This document shows positions 33,178 to 42,229 of a stretch of DNA of 64,000 bases, piece after piece. The DNA comes from Streptomyces sp. NBC_00236 (GTDB lineage: Bacteria; Actinomycetota; Actinomycetes; Streptomycetales; Streptomycetaceae), in assembly GCF_036195045.1 (NCBI RefSeq), contig NZ_CP108100.1:1674001-1738000 (forward strand), written 5' to 3'. The notes under the pieces were generated by a model, which saw only the letters and a program-made list of their open reading frames with translations, made no database searches and was not told the DNA's origin. The translations under genes were made by a program, and so were the position numbers. The first letter of the stretch is position 1. Each line of letters opens with the position of its first letter.

Positions 33178-34650
33178 TTACCCCTCGCGGCGCGGCTGGC
33201 GCTTCCACGGACCGGTGATGGCCAGCATGATGCCGGGTGTCTGGATGTTGGCGAAGAGCGTCTTCCCGTCGGGCGAGAAGGTCACACCGGTGAACTCGCT
33301 GTACTCCGGATCGGCCTCCGTTCCGACGTTCAGCTCGTTGCGCGCGATGGGGTAGGTGCGGCCGCTCTCGGTCGCCCCGAACAGGTGCTGGATGCCCTCG
33401 CCGTCCTCGGAGATGACCAGGCCGCCGTAGGGCGAGACCGTGATGTTGTCCGGGCCGTCGAAGGCGCCGTCCTTGGAGGGATCGGCGTTGACGCCGAGCA
33501 GCACCTTCAGCGTCAGCGTGCGGCGCTTCGGGTCGTAGAACCAGACCTGGCCGTCGTGCGGGACGGGGCTCTCCGCGCGAGCGAACGAGGAGACGATGTA
33601 GGCGCCGCCGTCGCCCCACCACATGCCTTCGAGCTTGCGGGCGCGGGTGATGTCCTTGTCACCGAACTGCTTGCGCACCGAGACGCTCTTGGCGTCGCGG
33701 TCGGGCACGTCGACCCAGTCCACGCCGTACACGGTGCCGATCTTCGTGGCGCGGGAGAGGTCGTCGACGAACGCTCCGTTCTTGTCGAAGCACTTCGTGG
33801 CCTGCAGCACACCGGCGTCGTCGGCGAGCGTGCGGAGCTTGCCGTGGCCGTGCTTGAAGCCGCGCGGCGGCACCCAGCGGTAGAGCAGCCCGTTGGGGCC
33901 GGACGCGTCCTCGGTGAGGTAGGCGTGGCCCTGCTTGGGGTCGATGACGACGGCCTCGTGGGCGTAGCGGCCGAACGCCTTGATGGGACGCGGGTCGCGG
34001 TTGGCGCGCTTGTCGTACGGGTCGACCTCGAAGACGTAGCCGTGGTCCTTGAGCAGGCCGTTCTTGCCGGCCTTGTCCTCGGTCTCCTCGCAGGTCAGCC
34101 AGGTGCCCCACGGGGTGGAGCCGCCGGCGCAGTTGGTGGAGGTGCCGGCGATGCCGACCCATTCGGCGGTGCGGCCGTCGCGGCGGGTCTCCACGACGGT
34201 GCAGCCGCCGGCCGCGACCGGGTCGTAGACGAGGCCGTCGATGAGCGGAACCGGGTGCTCCCAGCCGGCCCGGGTACCGCTCAGCTCGTGGTTGTTCACC
34301 AGCAGGGTCACGCCGCGCGCGCCCTCGAAGGCGGCCGTGCCGTCGTGGTTGGAGGGGGTGGACTCGCCGGTCTCCAGCTTGGTGACGCCACTGTGCGTGA
34401 TGACCTTGTACGAGAAGCCGGCGGGCAGCGCGAGTATGCCCTTCGGGTCGGGCAGCAGCGGCCCGTAGCCGGGCTCGTGGCTGTGCCCGTGTCCGCCGTG
34501 CCCGTGGCCGTGGTCGTCGTGGCCGTGCTTCGAGTCCCCGGCGGCGAGGGCGCCGGGGGCGGTGGCCAGCGCGGCAACGGTTCCGGTGAGGGCGATGCCG
34601 GCACCGGTGAGGGCGGACTGTCTGGTGAATTCCCTGCGCGTGAAGGCCAT
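33178..34650 (-). CDS. Secreted PhoX-family (DUF839) alkaline phosphatase
   Basis: A 490-residue Tat-exported protein: the signal FTRREFTRQSALTGAGIALT has the twin arginines at positions 6-7 of this frame and ends near GALAAG. A histidine-rich stretch (HGHDDHGHGHGGHGHSH) follows, possibly metal-binding. The rest is the DUF839/PhoX beta-propeller: LLVNNHELSGTRAGWEHP, GTSTNCAGGSTPWGTWLTCEE, GRYAHEAVVIDPK and GPDNITVSPYGGLVISEDGEG. PhoX enzymes are calcium/iron-dependent phosphatases releasing phosphate outside the cell. ATG at 34650 has AGGAG eight bases upstream. No convincing Pho box was seen, so regulation is open. Confidence 0.9.
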   Translation of the reverse strand: MAFTRREFTRQSALTGAGIALTGTVAALATAPGALAAGDSKHGHDDHGHGHGGHGHSHEPGYGPLLPDPKGILALPAGFSYKVITHSGVTKLETGESTPSNHDGTAAFEGARGVTLLVNNHELSGTRAGWEHPVPLIDGLVYDPVAAGGCTVVETRRDGRTAEWVGIAGTSTNCAGGSTPWGTWLTCEETEDKAGKNGLLKDHGYVFEVDPYDKRANRDPRPIKAFGRYAHEAVVIDPKQGHAYLTEDASGPNGLLYRWVPPRGFKHGHGKLRTLADDAGVLQATKCFDKNGAFVDDLSRATKIGTVYGVDWVDVPDRDAKSVSVRKQFGDKDITRARKLEGMWWGDGGAYIVSSFARAESPVPHDGQVWFYDPKRRTLTLKVLLGVNADPSKDGAFDGPDNITVSPYGGLVISEDGEGIQHLFGATESGRTYPIARNELNVGTEADPEYSEFTGVTFSPDGKTLFANIQTPGIMLAITGPWKRQPRREG

Positions 34651-34765
34651 CACGTACTCCTGGTGCAGCTGGGGCGGGTTGTTGGTGCGCTCACCGTCCC
34701 GCCCTTGCGCCAACATCAGTTGAACTGAGGACGACTTCGAGGGAATCCCTTCCGTGAACATCCCC

Positions 34766-34808
34766 GACGGCGGGTGGCCGAATGCGCTGGTCCGCCACCC
34801 GCCCCGTC
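34766..34808. terminator. Probable terminator after the acidic conserved protein gene
   Basis: GACGGCGGGTGGC (34766-34778) pairs with GCCACCCGCCCCGTC (34794-34808) with a two-base bulge; it lies seven bases after the stop of the leftward gene at 34816. Confidence 0.5.
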
Positions 34809-34815
34809 AGGTCCC

Positions 34816-36294
34816 TCAGTTGCCCGAGCCGCCCCGGGAGCGGGCCTTGAACGCGGCCTTGCGGGCGTCCTTCGCCTGCTTCTTGTCGCTGTGCAGCCGC
34901 CCCATCGCCTCCAGGACGTCCCCCGTCGCCGGGTGGTCCACCCGCCACGCCTCGTCGAAGAAGCCACTGTGCTGGCCGGACAGCCCCTCGACCAGGCCCT
35001 GGAGCTCGTCCAGATCGCCGTCCGCCTCCAGCTGTGCCGCGATCGTGTCGATGGCGAGCCAGAAGATCATCGCCTCCGAGGGCGGCGGTACGTCGGCGGC
35101 GCCCCGCTCGGCGAGCCAGACCCGGGCGAGTCCGCCCAGCTCCGGGTCGCCCAGCACTGCGCGCACCGCGGGTTCGGCGTCCGCGCCGACCAGGGCGAGC
35201 GCCTGCTGGCAGTGCAGCCGGCGCAGAGGTGCCTGCGGGTCCCCGCCGCGCGCGGCGGCCAGGAGTTCACCGGCGGCCCCGTCGGCGCCGTGGCGCGCGA
35301 GCCACAGCTCGATCTCGCCGCGGGCCGCCGCCTCGGGGTAGTACGCGATGCCGCCGAGCAGTACATCGGCGCCCTTGTCGGCCAGGTCGCCGATGGCCGG
35401 GGCGTCCACACCGGCGTCCAGCATCCGGGCCCGGATGCCGTAGATACCGAGCGGGGTCAGCTTCACCATGCCGTACCGGGTGACATCGTCGTCGTCGGCG
35501 GGCGGCACGGACTCCTCGCCCTCCTCGGCCAGCAACGCCTCGTCCACCGGCCGGTACTCGACGATGCCGATCGGTTCGAGCACCCGGAACTGGTCGTCGA
35601 GGCGCATCATCGCGTCCGACACCTGTTCCAGGATGTCGTCGGTGGGCTCGCCCATGTCGTCGGGGACGATCATCGAGGCGGCCAGGGCGGGCAGCGGCAC
35701 GGCCTCGTCCCCCGCACCCTCGCCGACCGTGAGCAGATAGAGGTTGCCGAGCACCCCGTCGAGGAATTCCGCTTCGGTCTCCGGGTCCCAGTCCAGTGCG
35801 TCGAAGTCGATCGACCCGTCCTCGCCGACGAGGTCGGCGAAGTCGTCGAAGACCGGGGCGGTGGCGTCGGCGTGCGCGGCCTCCAGGCCGTCGAGCCAGA
35901 TCGACAGCACGTCCTGCGGCGAACCGCCGGTCAGCAGCGCCAGGTTCTCCCCGGCGGTGACGGTTCCCTCCGCGTCCTCGGCGAAGCCCTCCTCGTCCGC
36001 ACCCGGCTCCGTCTCCGGGTCCTCGACCTCGACCAGTCCGGTGTCCACCGCGAGCCGCCAGGCCTCGCTGGCCTCCGCAGCGCCGTCCTCGTCCGCTGCG
36101 AGGCCCAGGTGCTCGGCCGCCGCGGGCAGCTGGGCGTCGACGAGTTCGCCGCCGGCGCCGACTCTCGTGTCGGGGCCGGCCCAGCGGGCGAGCCGGACGG
36201 CGCGGGCGAGCAGCGGTGCCGCGAGCGCGTCCCGTGCCAGCTCCGCCTCGGTGTGCAGCCGTACCGGCGGCAGGATGGGGCGCTCTGCGGACAT
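34816..36294 (-). CDS. Conserved acidic protein of unknown function
   Basis: A 492-residue, strongly acidic cytosolic protein. The N-terminal half has helical stretches (RLHTEAELARDALAAPLLARAV, DFDALDWDPETEAEFLDGVLG, then a DEALLAEEGEESVPPADDDD acidic run). The middle YGMVKLTPLGIYGIRARMLDAG looks like a winged-helix strand. A repetitive helical region with Trp/His follows, and a basic tail DKKQAKDARKAAFKARSRGG ends it. I do not recognise a characterised family; actinobacterial hypothetical proteins of this type are common. ATG at 36294 with GGAGA upstream was chosen; an extended frame of 57 codons has no ribosome site. Confidence 0.7.
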   Translation of the reverse strand: MSAERPILPPVRLHTEAELARDALAAPLLARAVRLARWAGPDTRVGAGGELVDAQLPAAAEHLGLAADEDGAAEASEAWRLAVDTGLVEVEDPETEPGADEEGFAEDAEGTVTAGENLALLTGGSPQDVLSIWLDGLEAAHADATAPVFDDFADLVGEDGSIDFDALDWDPETEAEFLDGVLGNLYLLTVGEGAGDEAVPLPALAASMIVPDDMGEPTDDILEQVSDAMMRLDDQFRVLEPIGIVEYRPVDEALLAEEGEESVPPADDDDVTRYGMVKLTPLGIYGIRARMLDAGVDAPAIGDLADKGADVLLGGIAYYPEAAARGEIELWLARHGADGAAGELLAAARGGDPQAPLRRLHCQQALALVGADAEPAVRAVLGDPELGGLARVWLAERGAADVPPPSEAMIFWLAIDTIAAQLEADGDLDELQGLVEGLSGQHSGFFDEAWRVDHPATGDVLEAMGRLHSDKKQAKDARKAAFKARSRGGSGN

Positions 36295-36510
36295 CAGGGG
36301 GTCTCCTCGAAAACGTGCGGGCGTACACGTCGCCGGGGCCACGGCTCCGGTCGCGTACGGGGTCAGGCGGCCCAAGCCTAGACGCATTGCGCCCCCGGCC
36401 GCCCGGTGCACGGGACAGATGGGGACCCACTGTCCGCGGCGCCCGGGCAACTGGTCTCCGTGCACGAGGGATTGCCGCCCCCGGAGGCCCTCGGGACCCG
36501 TGCCCGCGGG

Positions 36511-37215
36511 CTATCCGCCCTGCCCCGGCCGCAGGCTGAGCGCCGGGGTGTAGCGGCGCACACCACCCCCGGTGATCCCCGGGTAGGTCTGTACCCGTTC
36601 CCACTGCGGCGTCCGCGAGCCGATGCCGTTGCCGGGCGCGGCCAGGGCGTCGATGTGGGCCTGTGCGCTCTCCCACTCCGCGTAGTTGAGCACCCGGGTG
36701 CCGTCGGTGCTCACATGGAAGTGTCCGGCGAGCCCGCCGGGCGCCGGGGCCGGATCCGTACCCAGTGCCTCGAACACACCGTCCACCCAGTCGCGTTGGC
36801 GGGCCTTGTCGGCCCCGTCGAACTCGACGTCGACCACCACCACGCAGCCGGGCTCCCGGCCGCCCGGCGAGGAGGACCGGTAGAGCTCGTAGGTGTGCAG
36901 TCCGAGCCGTTCGATGCCCGGCACTGCCGCGTCGATCTCGGCGTTGCGCTCGTCCCTGCCGTCCCGGACGAAGTCCCGGTAGCTCTCCTCGCCGGTCCAC
37001 TGCGAGTAGTGGAAGAGCGTTCCGGCGTCCTCCCCCGTGTACACGCTGTACGAGAGCAGGCCCGGGTGCGGCCACCGTCTGGTCCCCCACGCGGCACGGA
37101 TGGCCTCGACGGTCTGCCGCCGGCGCTCCGGTGTGCCGGCGTCCCAGGTACTGGCCTTGACGAGTCCCGCATCCGCACGGGTGACATCGGGCCGGGACAC
37201 GAACTCCACTGTCAT
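36511..37215 (-). CDS. Antibiotic biosynthesis monooxygenase (ABM) protein, two domains
   Basis: A 234-residue protein with two ABM-type dimeric alpha/beta barrels: about 15-110 (TPERRRQTVEAIRAAW, LLSYSVYTGEDAGTLFHYSQWTGEES) and about 120-215 (VVVVDVEFDGADKARQRDWVDG, GGLAGHFHVSTDGTRVLNYAEWE). Such domains oxidise aromatic or polyketide-like substrates without cofactor, or act as small sensors. ATG at 37215 has GGGGAG upstream. It is monocistronic and divergent from the FemX-like gene, with a perfect 14-bp palindrome between them. Substrate unknown. Downstream, 36295-36510 holds nothing recognised. Confidence 0.85.
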   Translation of the reverse strand: MTVEFVSRPDVTRADAGLVKASTWDAGTPERRRQTVEAIRAAWGTRRWPHPGLLSYSVYTGEDAGTLFHYSQWTGEESYRDFVRDGRDERNAEIDAAVPGIERLGLHTYELYRSSSPGGREPGCVVVVDVEFDGADKARQRDWVDGVFEALGTDPAPAPGGLAGHFHVSTDGTRVLNYAEWESAQAHIDALAAPGNGIGSRTPQWERVQTYPGITGGGVRRYTPALSLRPGQGG

Positions 37216-37273
37216 GGCTGCTCCCCTCACCGGCGCACCCTTGCGGTGCGCCCGTGACAACCACCCTGATACG

Positions 37274-37287
37274 TCAAGCGCGCTTGA
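37274..37287. promoter_or_regulatory. Perfect 14-bp palindrome between ABM and FemX-like genes
   Basis: TCAAGCGCGCTTGA lies in the 135-base divergent promoter region, 58 bases from the ABM start and 63 from the other start. It has TetR/MarR-type operator size; the regulator is unknown and not adjacent. Confidence 0.5.
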
Positions 37288-37350
37288 GGTCAACCGTGGC
37301 TCGCGTGCCTCTCGTTACGCTGACGAATCGGACAACGAACGGAGTACCGC

Positions 37351-38472
37351 ATGACGCTGCGGGTCGAGGAGATCACGCGCGAGCAGCACGTGGCGTTCGT
37401 CGCCGGCCGGGGGTCGGCAAGCCATATGCAGGTCCCGTCGTGGGGTGAGGTGAAGCCCGACTGGCGCGCGGAGAGCATCGGCTGGCTGGACGAGGACGGG
37501 CTGATCGTCGGCGCGGGGCTGGTGCTGTACCGCCCGGTCCCGAGGCTGAAGCGGTATCTGGCCTATCTGCCGGAGGGCCCGGTGATCCCGTGGCACGAGG
37601 GCGAGCTGCGCCCCTGGCTGGATCCGCTGGTGGCCCACGCCAAGGCCCGGGGCGCGTTCACGGTACGGATGGGCCCGCCCGTGGTCGCCCGCCGCTGGGA
37701 CGCCGCGACGGTCAAGGACGCCATCGCGGACCCGGCCGCGGGCCGGCTGCGCGACGTCGAGGCGGATGAGACCGAGCCCCGGGCGGCCGAGGTCGTGGAG
37801 CAGCTGCGCCGGCTGGGCTGGCAGCAGGGTGCGGACGGGGACACGGACGGCTTCAGCGCCGGGCAGCCGCGGTACGTGTTCCAGGTGCCGTTCGCCGGAC
37901 GTTCGCTGGAGGAGATCCGGGACGGACTGAACCAGCAGTGGCGGCGCAACATCAAGAAGGCGGAGAAGGCGGGTGTGAAGGTCGTGGAGGGCGGCCTCGA
38001 CGACCTCCCGGTCTTCTACGAGCTGTACCGGGAGACGGCCGAGCGTGACCGCTTCATCCCCCGGCCGCTCGGCTACTTCCAGCGCATGTGGACCGCGCTG
38101 CGGGCCGAGGACCCGGACCGGATGCGGCTCTATCTCGCCCACCACGACGGTGAGGTGCTCTCCGCGGCGACGATGCTGACCGTGGGTTCCCACGTCTGGT
38201 ACTCGTACGGTGCCTCGACGAGCCGCCGGCGCGAGGTGCAGCCCAGCAACGCGATCCAGTGGCGGATGATGTGCGACGCGCACGAGCGGGGCGCCGCCGT
38301 GTACGACCTGCGGGGCATCACGGACACCCTCGACGAGGGCAACCATCTGCTGGGTCTGCTGCGGTTCAAGGCAGGCACCGGGGGGCGTGCCGCCGAGTAC
38401 GTCGGCGAGTGGGACTACCCGGTCAGCAGGCTGCTGCACAAGGCGTTCGGGCTGTACATGGCCCGTCGCTGA
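37351..38472 (+). CDS. FemABX-family (FemX-like) peptidyltransferase
   Basis: A 373-residue protein with two GNAT-like folds of the Fem family: SHMQVPSWGEVKPDWRAE, then YRPVPRLKRYLAYLPEGPV in the first half; QWRRNIKKAEKAGVKV, YRETAERDRFIPRPLGYFQRMW and RMMCDAHERGAAVYDLRG in the second. Fem enzymes add amino acids from charged tRNA to the peptidoglycan stem peptide at lipid II, which in this genus is the first glycine of the branch. ATG at 37351 follows CGGAG. The convergent lipoprotein gene ends 10 bases away. Confidence 0.92.
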   Translation: MTLRVEEITREQHVAFVAGRGSASHMQVPSWGEVKPDWRAESIGWLDEDGLIVGAGLVLYRPVPRLKRYLAYLPEGPVIPWHEGELRPWLDPLVAHAKARGAFTVRMGPPVVARRWDAATVKDAIADPAAGRLRDVEADETEPRAAEVVEQLRRLGWQQGADGDTDGFSAGQPRYVFQVPFAGRSLEEIRDGLNQQWRRNIKKAEKAGVKVVEGGLDDLPVFYELYRETAERDRFIPRPLGYFQRMWTALRAEDPDRMRLYLAHHDGEVLSAATMLTVGSHVWYSYGASTSRRREVQPSNAIQWRMMCDAHERGAAVYDLRGITDTLDEGNHLLGLLRFKAGTGGRAAEYVGEWDYPVSRLLHKAFGLYMARR

Positions 38473-38482
38473 GCCGCACGGG

Positions 38483-39142
38483 TCACTCGGGCGTGACGGT
38501 CCGCCAGCCCGTCATGTTGAACTCGTCGAGCAGCCGCACGTCGCTGCCCTCCAGCGGGAAGGTGCGGGGCTCCAGGCCGGGGGCGGGGGCGATCTCCAGC
38601 GCGTCGCCCTCGATGAGGTCGCCGCCGGTGGGGGTGGAGACCCAGACCAGGAGCGAGCGCATGGTCTTCCCGGGGGCCAGCATGACCTCTTCAGGCCCCT
38701 TGTCGTTCCCGAAGTACGACGAGCCCGGGTTCACCTTGACCGGGAGGGCGTCGCCGTTCTCGTCGAGGGCCTGGACCGAGGGATAGCCGTTGACCCGGTG
38801 GGGCTCGCCGCCGCAGTTGGTCAGCGTCAGCCCGACGGCCCGGTGCCCCAGGGCGGCCTCCACGGGCCCCATGTCCACCACGAGGCCCGAGGCCGGGCAG
38901 CCTCCGGTGGTGGTGGGTGTGGGGGCCGGGCGGGCGTCGGGCCCGGTCGCGAGGGCCGGCGGCGACGGCGTCGCCGCCGCTCCCCCGGCGGAGGTGTGCG
39001 AGGGGCCCGGCCCCGGCTCCCCCTCACCGGCCGGCACGAGGAATCCCGAGCACCCGGCCAGGGCGAGCGTCCCCGCGAGGACGAGGGCCGCTGCCGGGAT
39101 CGGGCCGCGCATACCCCGGCCCGTCGTCGTCCGCATCTTCAT
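38483..39142 (-). CDS. DUF4232-type secreted lipoprotein
   Basis: A 219-residue lipoprotein: a basic start, hydrophobic stretch PIPAAALVLAGTLALAGCSG (lipobox LAGC), a Gly/Pro/Ser/Thr-rich linker, then a DUF4232-like beta domain with two cysteines (GGCPASGLVVDMGPVEAALG, LTLTNCGGEPHRVNGYPSV, GKTMRSLLVWVST). ATG at 39142 follows GGGGCGGGG; another ATG two codons downstream is possible. Likely a surface-exposed, membrane-anchored protein; function unknown. Confidence 0.82.
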   Translation of the reverse strand: MKMRTTTGRGMRGPIPAAALVLAGTLALAGCSGFLVPAGEGEPGPGPSHTSAGGAAATPSPPALATGPDARPAPTPTTTGGCPASGLVVDMGPVEAALGHRAVGLTLTNCGGEPHRVNGYPSVQALDENGDALPVKVNPGSSYFGNDKGPEEVMLAPGKTMRSLLVWVSTPTGGDLIEGDALEIAPAPGLEPRTFPLEGSDVRLLDEFNMTGWRTVTPE

Positions 39143-39251
39143 GTACCCCGCCCCGTGTCGCCCCGCCCACATGTGCGGCCGATCATGCCAGAACAGGGCC
39201 ATAGTTGAGTATTACTTCACCTTCACCCGGAGAAGAACTAAGTAGACCTTC

Positions 39252-40169
39252 ATGGTCCGGGCGGCCGACACTGCGGACATGACGCCGCCCGTACCCTCCC
39301 GCCCCCGCCCCTTCGGCCGCACCCTCTGTGCCATGATCACGCCGTTCACCCCGAGCGGCGCCCTCGATCCGGACGCGGCCGCCGCACACGCCGTGGCGCT
39401 GGTCGCCGGCGGCTGCGACGGTCTGGTGCTCAGCGGTACCACCGGCGAGTCCCCGACCACCTCGGATGCCGAGAAGGCGGCCCTGGTGCGTGCCGTGCGG
39501 GAGGCGGTCGGCCCGGACGTGTCGCTGGTCGCGGGCGTCGGGACGGCCGACACCCGGCACACCGTGGAACTGGGCGGACAGGCACAGGCGGCGGGCGCCG
39601 ACGGACTGCTGGTGGTCACCCCGTACTACAGCCGCCCTCCGCAGGCCGCGGTCGAGGCGCACTTCCTGCGGGTCGCCGAGTCGTCCGGGCTCCCGCTGAT
39701 GCTGTACGACATCCCCGGCCGCACCGGGACCCGTATCGAGCCGGCGACGATGCTCCGGCTGGCGGAGCACCCGCGCATCGTGGCGGTGAAGGACTGTTCG
39801 TACGACCTGCTGGGGGCGACGAAGGTGATCGCCGCCACCGCGCTGGCGTACTACTCGGGCTGCGAGGAGCTGAATCTGCCGCTGTACGCGGTGGGCGGCG
39901 CCGGATACGTCAGCACCGTGGCCAACGCGGCGCCCCGCCCGCTGCGTGCCGTGCTGGACGCGTTCGACGCCGGGGACACCGCCGGGGCGGCCCGGCTGAA
40001 CGCTCGCCTGGCTCCGCTCACGGAGCTGATGATGGCGTCCGGGCTGCCGGGCACGGTGACGGCGAAGGCCCTGCTGGACGCGGGCCCGGTCCGTGAACCG
40101 CTGCAGCCCGCCGGGCGCGAGGCGGCCGACGGGCTCCGTAGGGCGTACGAGGAACTCCTCGCCGCTTGA
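39252..40169 (+). CDS. dapA: 4-hydroxy-tetrahydrodipicolinate synthase (DapA)
   Basis: A 305-residue DHDPS with the classical motifs: LCAMITPFTPSGALD, LSGTTGESPTTSDAEK, VVTPYYSRPPQ (active tyrosine), YDIPGRTGTRI and Schiff-base lysine in IVAVKDCSYD (near residue 180). It condenses pyruvate with aspartate semialdehyde in lysine/diaminopimelate synthesis in the cytosol. It lies convergent with dapD, a later enzyme of the same pathway. A second in-frame ATG at 39279 is possible since neither has a strong ribosome site. A shared hairpin follows. Confidence 0.92.
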   Translation: MVRAADTADMTPPVPSRPRPFGRTLCAMITPFTPSGALDPDAAAAHAVALVAGGCDGLVLSGTTGESPTTSDAEKAALVRAVREAVGPDVSLVAGVGTADTRHTVELGGQAQAAGADGLLVVTPYYSRPPQAAVEAHFLRVAESSGLPLMLYDIPGRTGTRIEPATMLRLAEHPRIVAVKDCSYDLLGATKVIAATALAYYSGCEELNLPLYAVGGAGYVSTVANAAPRPLRAVLDAFDAGDTAGAARLNARLAPLTELMMASGLPGTVTAKALLDAGPVREPLQPAGREAADGLRRAYEELLAA

Positions 40170-40174
40170 AGGGC

Positions 40175-40209
40175 CCGGCAATTGAGGGGCGGTGACCCCC
40201 CATTGCCGG
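40175..40209. terminator. Terminator between convergent dapA and dapD
   Basis: CCGGCAAT (40175-40182) pairs with ATTGCCGG (40202-40209), extended inward by a G-run pairing with a C-run. It lies between the two convergent stops and probably serves both. Confidence 0.7.
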
Positions 40210-40217
40210 ACCTCTTC

Positions 40218-41207
40218 TCAGTCGTTGCTGTGCAGGACGTCGTTGAGGCCGCCCCAGACCGCGTTGTTCGGGCGGGCCTCGACGGTGCCGGTCACCGAAT
40301 TGCGGCGGAAGAGGATGTTCGAGGCGCCGGAGAGCTCGCGCGCCTTGACGACCTGACCGTCCGGCAGGGTGACACGGGTGCCGGCGGTGACGTACAGACC
40401 GGCCTCCACCACGCACTCGTCACCGAGCGCGATCCCGACACCGGCCTCCGCACCGACCAGGCAGCGTTCGCCGATCACGATGCGCTCCTTGCCGCCGCCG
40501 GAGAGCGTGCCCATGGTGGAGGCGCCGCCCCCGATGTCGGAACCGTCCCCGACGACGACACCGGCGGAGATGCGGCCCTCGACCATGGAGGTGCCGAGGG
40601 TGCCGGCGTTGAAGTTGACGAAGCCCTCGTGCATGACGGTGGTGCCGGCGGCGAGGTGCGCACCGAGCCGCACCCGGTCGGCGTCGGCGATGCGGACGCC
40701 CTTCGGCGCGACGTAGTCCGTCATGCGCGGGAACTTGTCGACAGAGGTGACCTGGAGGTGCAGTCCCTCGGCGCGGGCGTTCAGCCGCACCTTCTCCACG
40801 TCGTCCACGGCGACCGGGCCCAGCGAGGTCCAGGCCACGTTGGTGAGGAGACCGAAGAGGCCGTCCAGGTTCTGCCCGTGCGGCTGGACGAGGCGGTGCG
40901 AGAGCAGGTGCAGGCGCAGATACGCGTCGTGCGCGTCGAGCGGCTTGTCGTCGAGCGAGGCGATGACCGTGCGGACGGCGACGACCTCGACCCCGCGGCG
41001 GGCGTCCACGCCGATGGCCTTGGCGGCGCCCTCGCCGAGCAGGTTGACCGCGCGGTCGGGGGTCAGCCGCTCGGTTCCGGCCGGTCCGGGCTCTGTGGTG
41101 AGCTCGGGAGCGGGGAACCAGGTGTCGAGAACGGAACCGTCGCCGGCGATGGTGGCGAGGCCGGCGGCGACGGCGCCGGTGGAACGGGGAGAAGTCGTGT
41201 CGGTCAT
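40218..41207 (-). CDS. dapD: 2,3,4,5-tetrahydropyridine-2,6-dicarboxylate N-succinyltransferase (DapD)
   Basis: A 329-residue trimeric left-handed beta-helix acyltransferase of the long actinobacterial type. The helix region shows [55 protein letters not shown] and the late [17 protein letters not shown]. It succinylates tetrahydrodipicolinate using succinyl-CoA in the lysine/diaminopimelate pathway. ATG at 41207 ([11 protein letters not shown]). The 458-base region upstream to the TetR stop holds only a short remnant-like frame. Confidence 0.95.
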   Translation of the reverse strand: MTDTTSPRSTGAVAAGLATIAGDGSVLDTWFPAPELTTEPGPAGTERLTPDRAVNLLGEGAAKAIGVDARRGVEVVAVRTVIASLDDKPLDAHDAYLRLHLLSHRLVQPHGQNLDGLFGLLTNVAWTSLGPVAVDDVEKVRLNARAEGLHLQVTSVDKFPRMTDYVAPKGVRIADADRVRLGAHLAAGTTVMHEGFVNFNAGTLGTSMVEGRISAGVVVGDGSDIGGGASTMGTLSGGGKERIVIGERCLVGAEAGVGIALGDECVVEAGLYVTAGTRVTLPDGQVVKARELSGASNILFRRNSVTGTVEARPNNAVWGGLNDVLHSND

Positions 41208-41419
41208 GCCCCGAACCTAACCGGCCGGGGGCGGCCCGGGCCAACCGGTCTCAGCGTCCGGGCGTCGCGGAACCGCACCGAGGGGGCCGGCCCCGCCCTC
41301 CTCGTACCGACCCGCCGGCCGTCGTACGGGAACCACCCCCGCGGCCTCCCGCACGACGGCCGGTACGGACCCGGCGTCAGGAACGCCGCCCCTCCTCGTC
41401 GGCCGACGCGGCCGCGCCG

Positions 41420-41584
41420 TCACGGGGTAGCCGGACGCCGAGTCCGGATCGCCCCTCCGGCGTACAGCGGGGTCTCCGCGTCCAGGAGCAACAGGTCACA
41501 CTCGCCCGGCAGGTGGATGCCGATGACCGGCCGGTTCAGCACGTCCTGAGCCTGGGCGGCCCGGATCCCGGGGATGGTGGCCAT
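41420..41584 (-). pseudogene. Short frame, possibly a gene remnant
   Basis: A 54-codon frame reading MATIPGIRAAQAQDVLNRPV, then VIGIHLPGECDLLLLDAETP and LYAGGAIRTR. The frame stays open upstream of the ATG (PEGLASVCRG) and reads like ordinary protein rather than random GC-rich sequence. It has no clear ribosome site and no recognisable family. It may be the surviving end of a decayed gene in the 41208-41665 gap or a small gene. Confidence 0.3.
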
Positions 41585-41665
41585 CCCCCGGCAGACCGAG
41601 GCAAGCCCTTCCGGTCGGCAGGGCAGGACATCGCGAGTACGGAGGGCGCCGGGAAGTCGAAGCGT

Positions 41666-42229
41666 TCACGGGGCGATCGGTCGTCTCCCGACCTCCCGGC
41701 TGATGCGGCCCAGCATCTCCCGTGCGTACGCCTCGTCATAGACCCCGTCGGTGAGGAGCACCTGCAGGCAGATCCCGTCCATCAAAGCGACCAGTGCCCG
41801 TGCCGTGACCGGGCCGGTGCGGGGTGCCAGGAGCGCGGCGGTGCCGTCGGCCCACTCGGCGGCGACGGGACGCAGCGCGGGCCGGCGCAGAGCGGCGAGG
41901 TAGAGCTCGTACTCCAGCTCCGCCGGGCCGCGTCCGGCGCCGAAGAACTCCCCGAGCAGCCGGGCGAGTTCGGCCGCGAGGTCGGCGGCCGGGTCGGTGA
42001 GGGCACTGCTCCGGCGCATGAGCGCGGCGAAGTTCTCGTTCGTGCGGCGCAGGGCGGCGATCAGCAGTTCGTCCAGCGAGGCGAAGTGGTACGTCGTCGA
42101 GCCGAGCGGCACATCGGCCTCGGCGGCGACGGAGCGGTGGCTGAGCCCGGCGATCCCCTTGGCGCCGACCACCCGGATCGCCGCGTCGATGATCCGCTCT
42201 CGGCGCTCGGGGTCGTACCTGCGCGCCAT
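41666..42229 (-). CDS. TetR-family transcriptional regulator
   Basis: A 187-residue TetR protein. The N-terminal helix-turn-helix is RRERIIDAAIRVVGAKGIAG, then LSHRSVAAEADVPLGSTTYHF; a helical ligand domain follows (ELARLLGEFFGAGRGPAELEYEL). Its ATG overlaps the stop of the SMR transporter gene (ATGA), so both are cotranscribed. It probably represses the pair by binding near 42549, and an exported drug is the likely inducer. Confidence 0.92.
   Translation of the reverse strand: MARRYDPERRERIIDAAIRVVGAKGIAGLSHRSVAAEADVPLGSTTYHFASLDELLIAALRRTNENFAALMRRSSALTDPAADLAAELARLLGEFFGAGRGPAELEYELYLAALRRPALRPVAAEWADGTAALLAPRTGPVTARALVALMDGICLQVLLTDGVYDEAYAREMLGRISREVGRRPIAP

Noticed and set aside
34651..34770. 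Pho box before the PhoX-type gene
   Set aside because: A single GTTCACG occurs, but no 11-base direct repeats of the PHO-box type were seen.
41217..41423. 68-codon minus-strand frame next to dapD
   Set aside because: Pro/Arg/Gly-rich composition with no ribosome site; likely chance.
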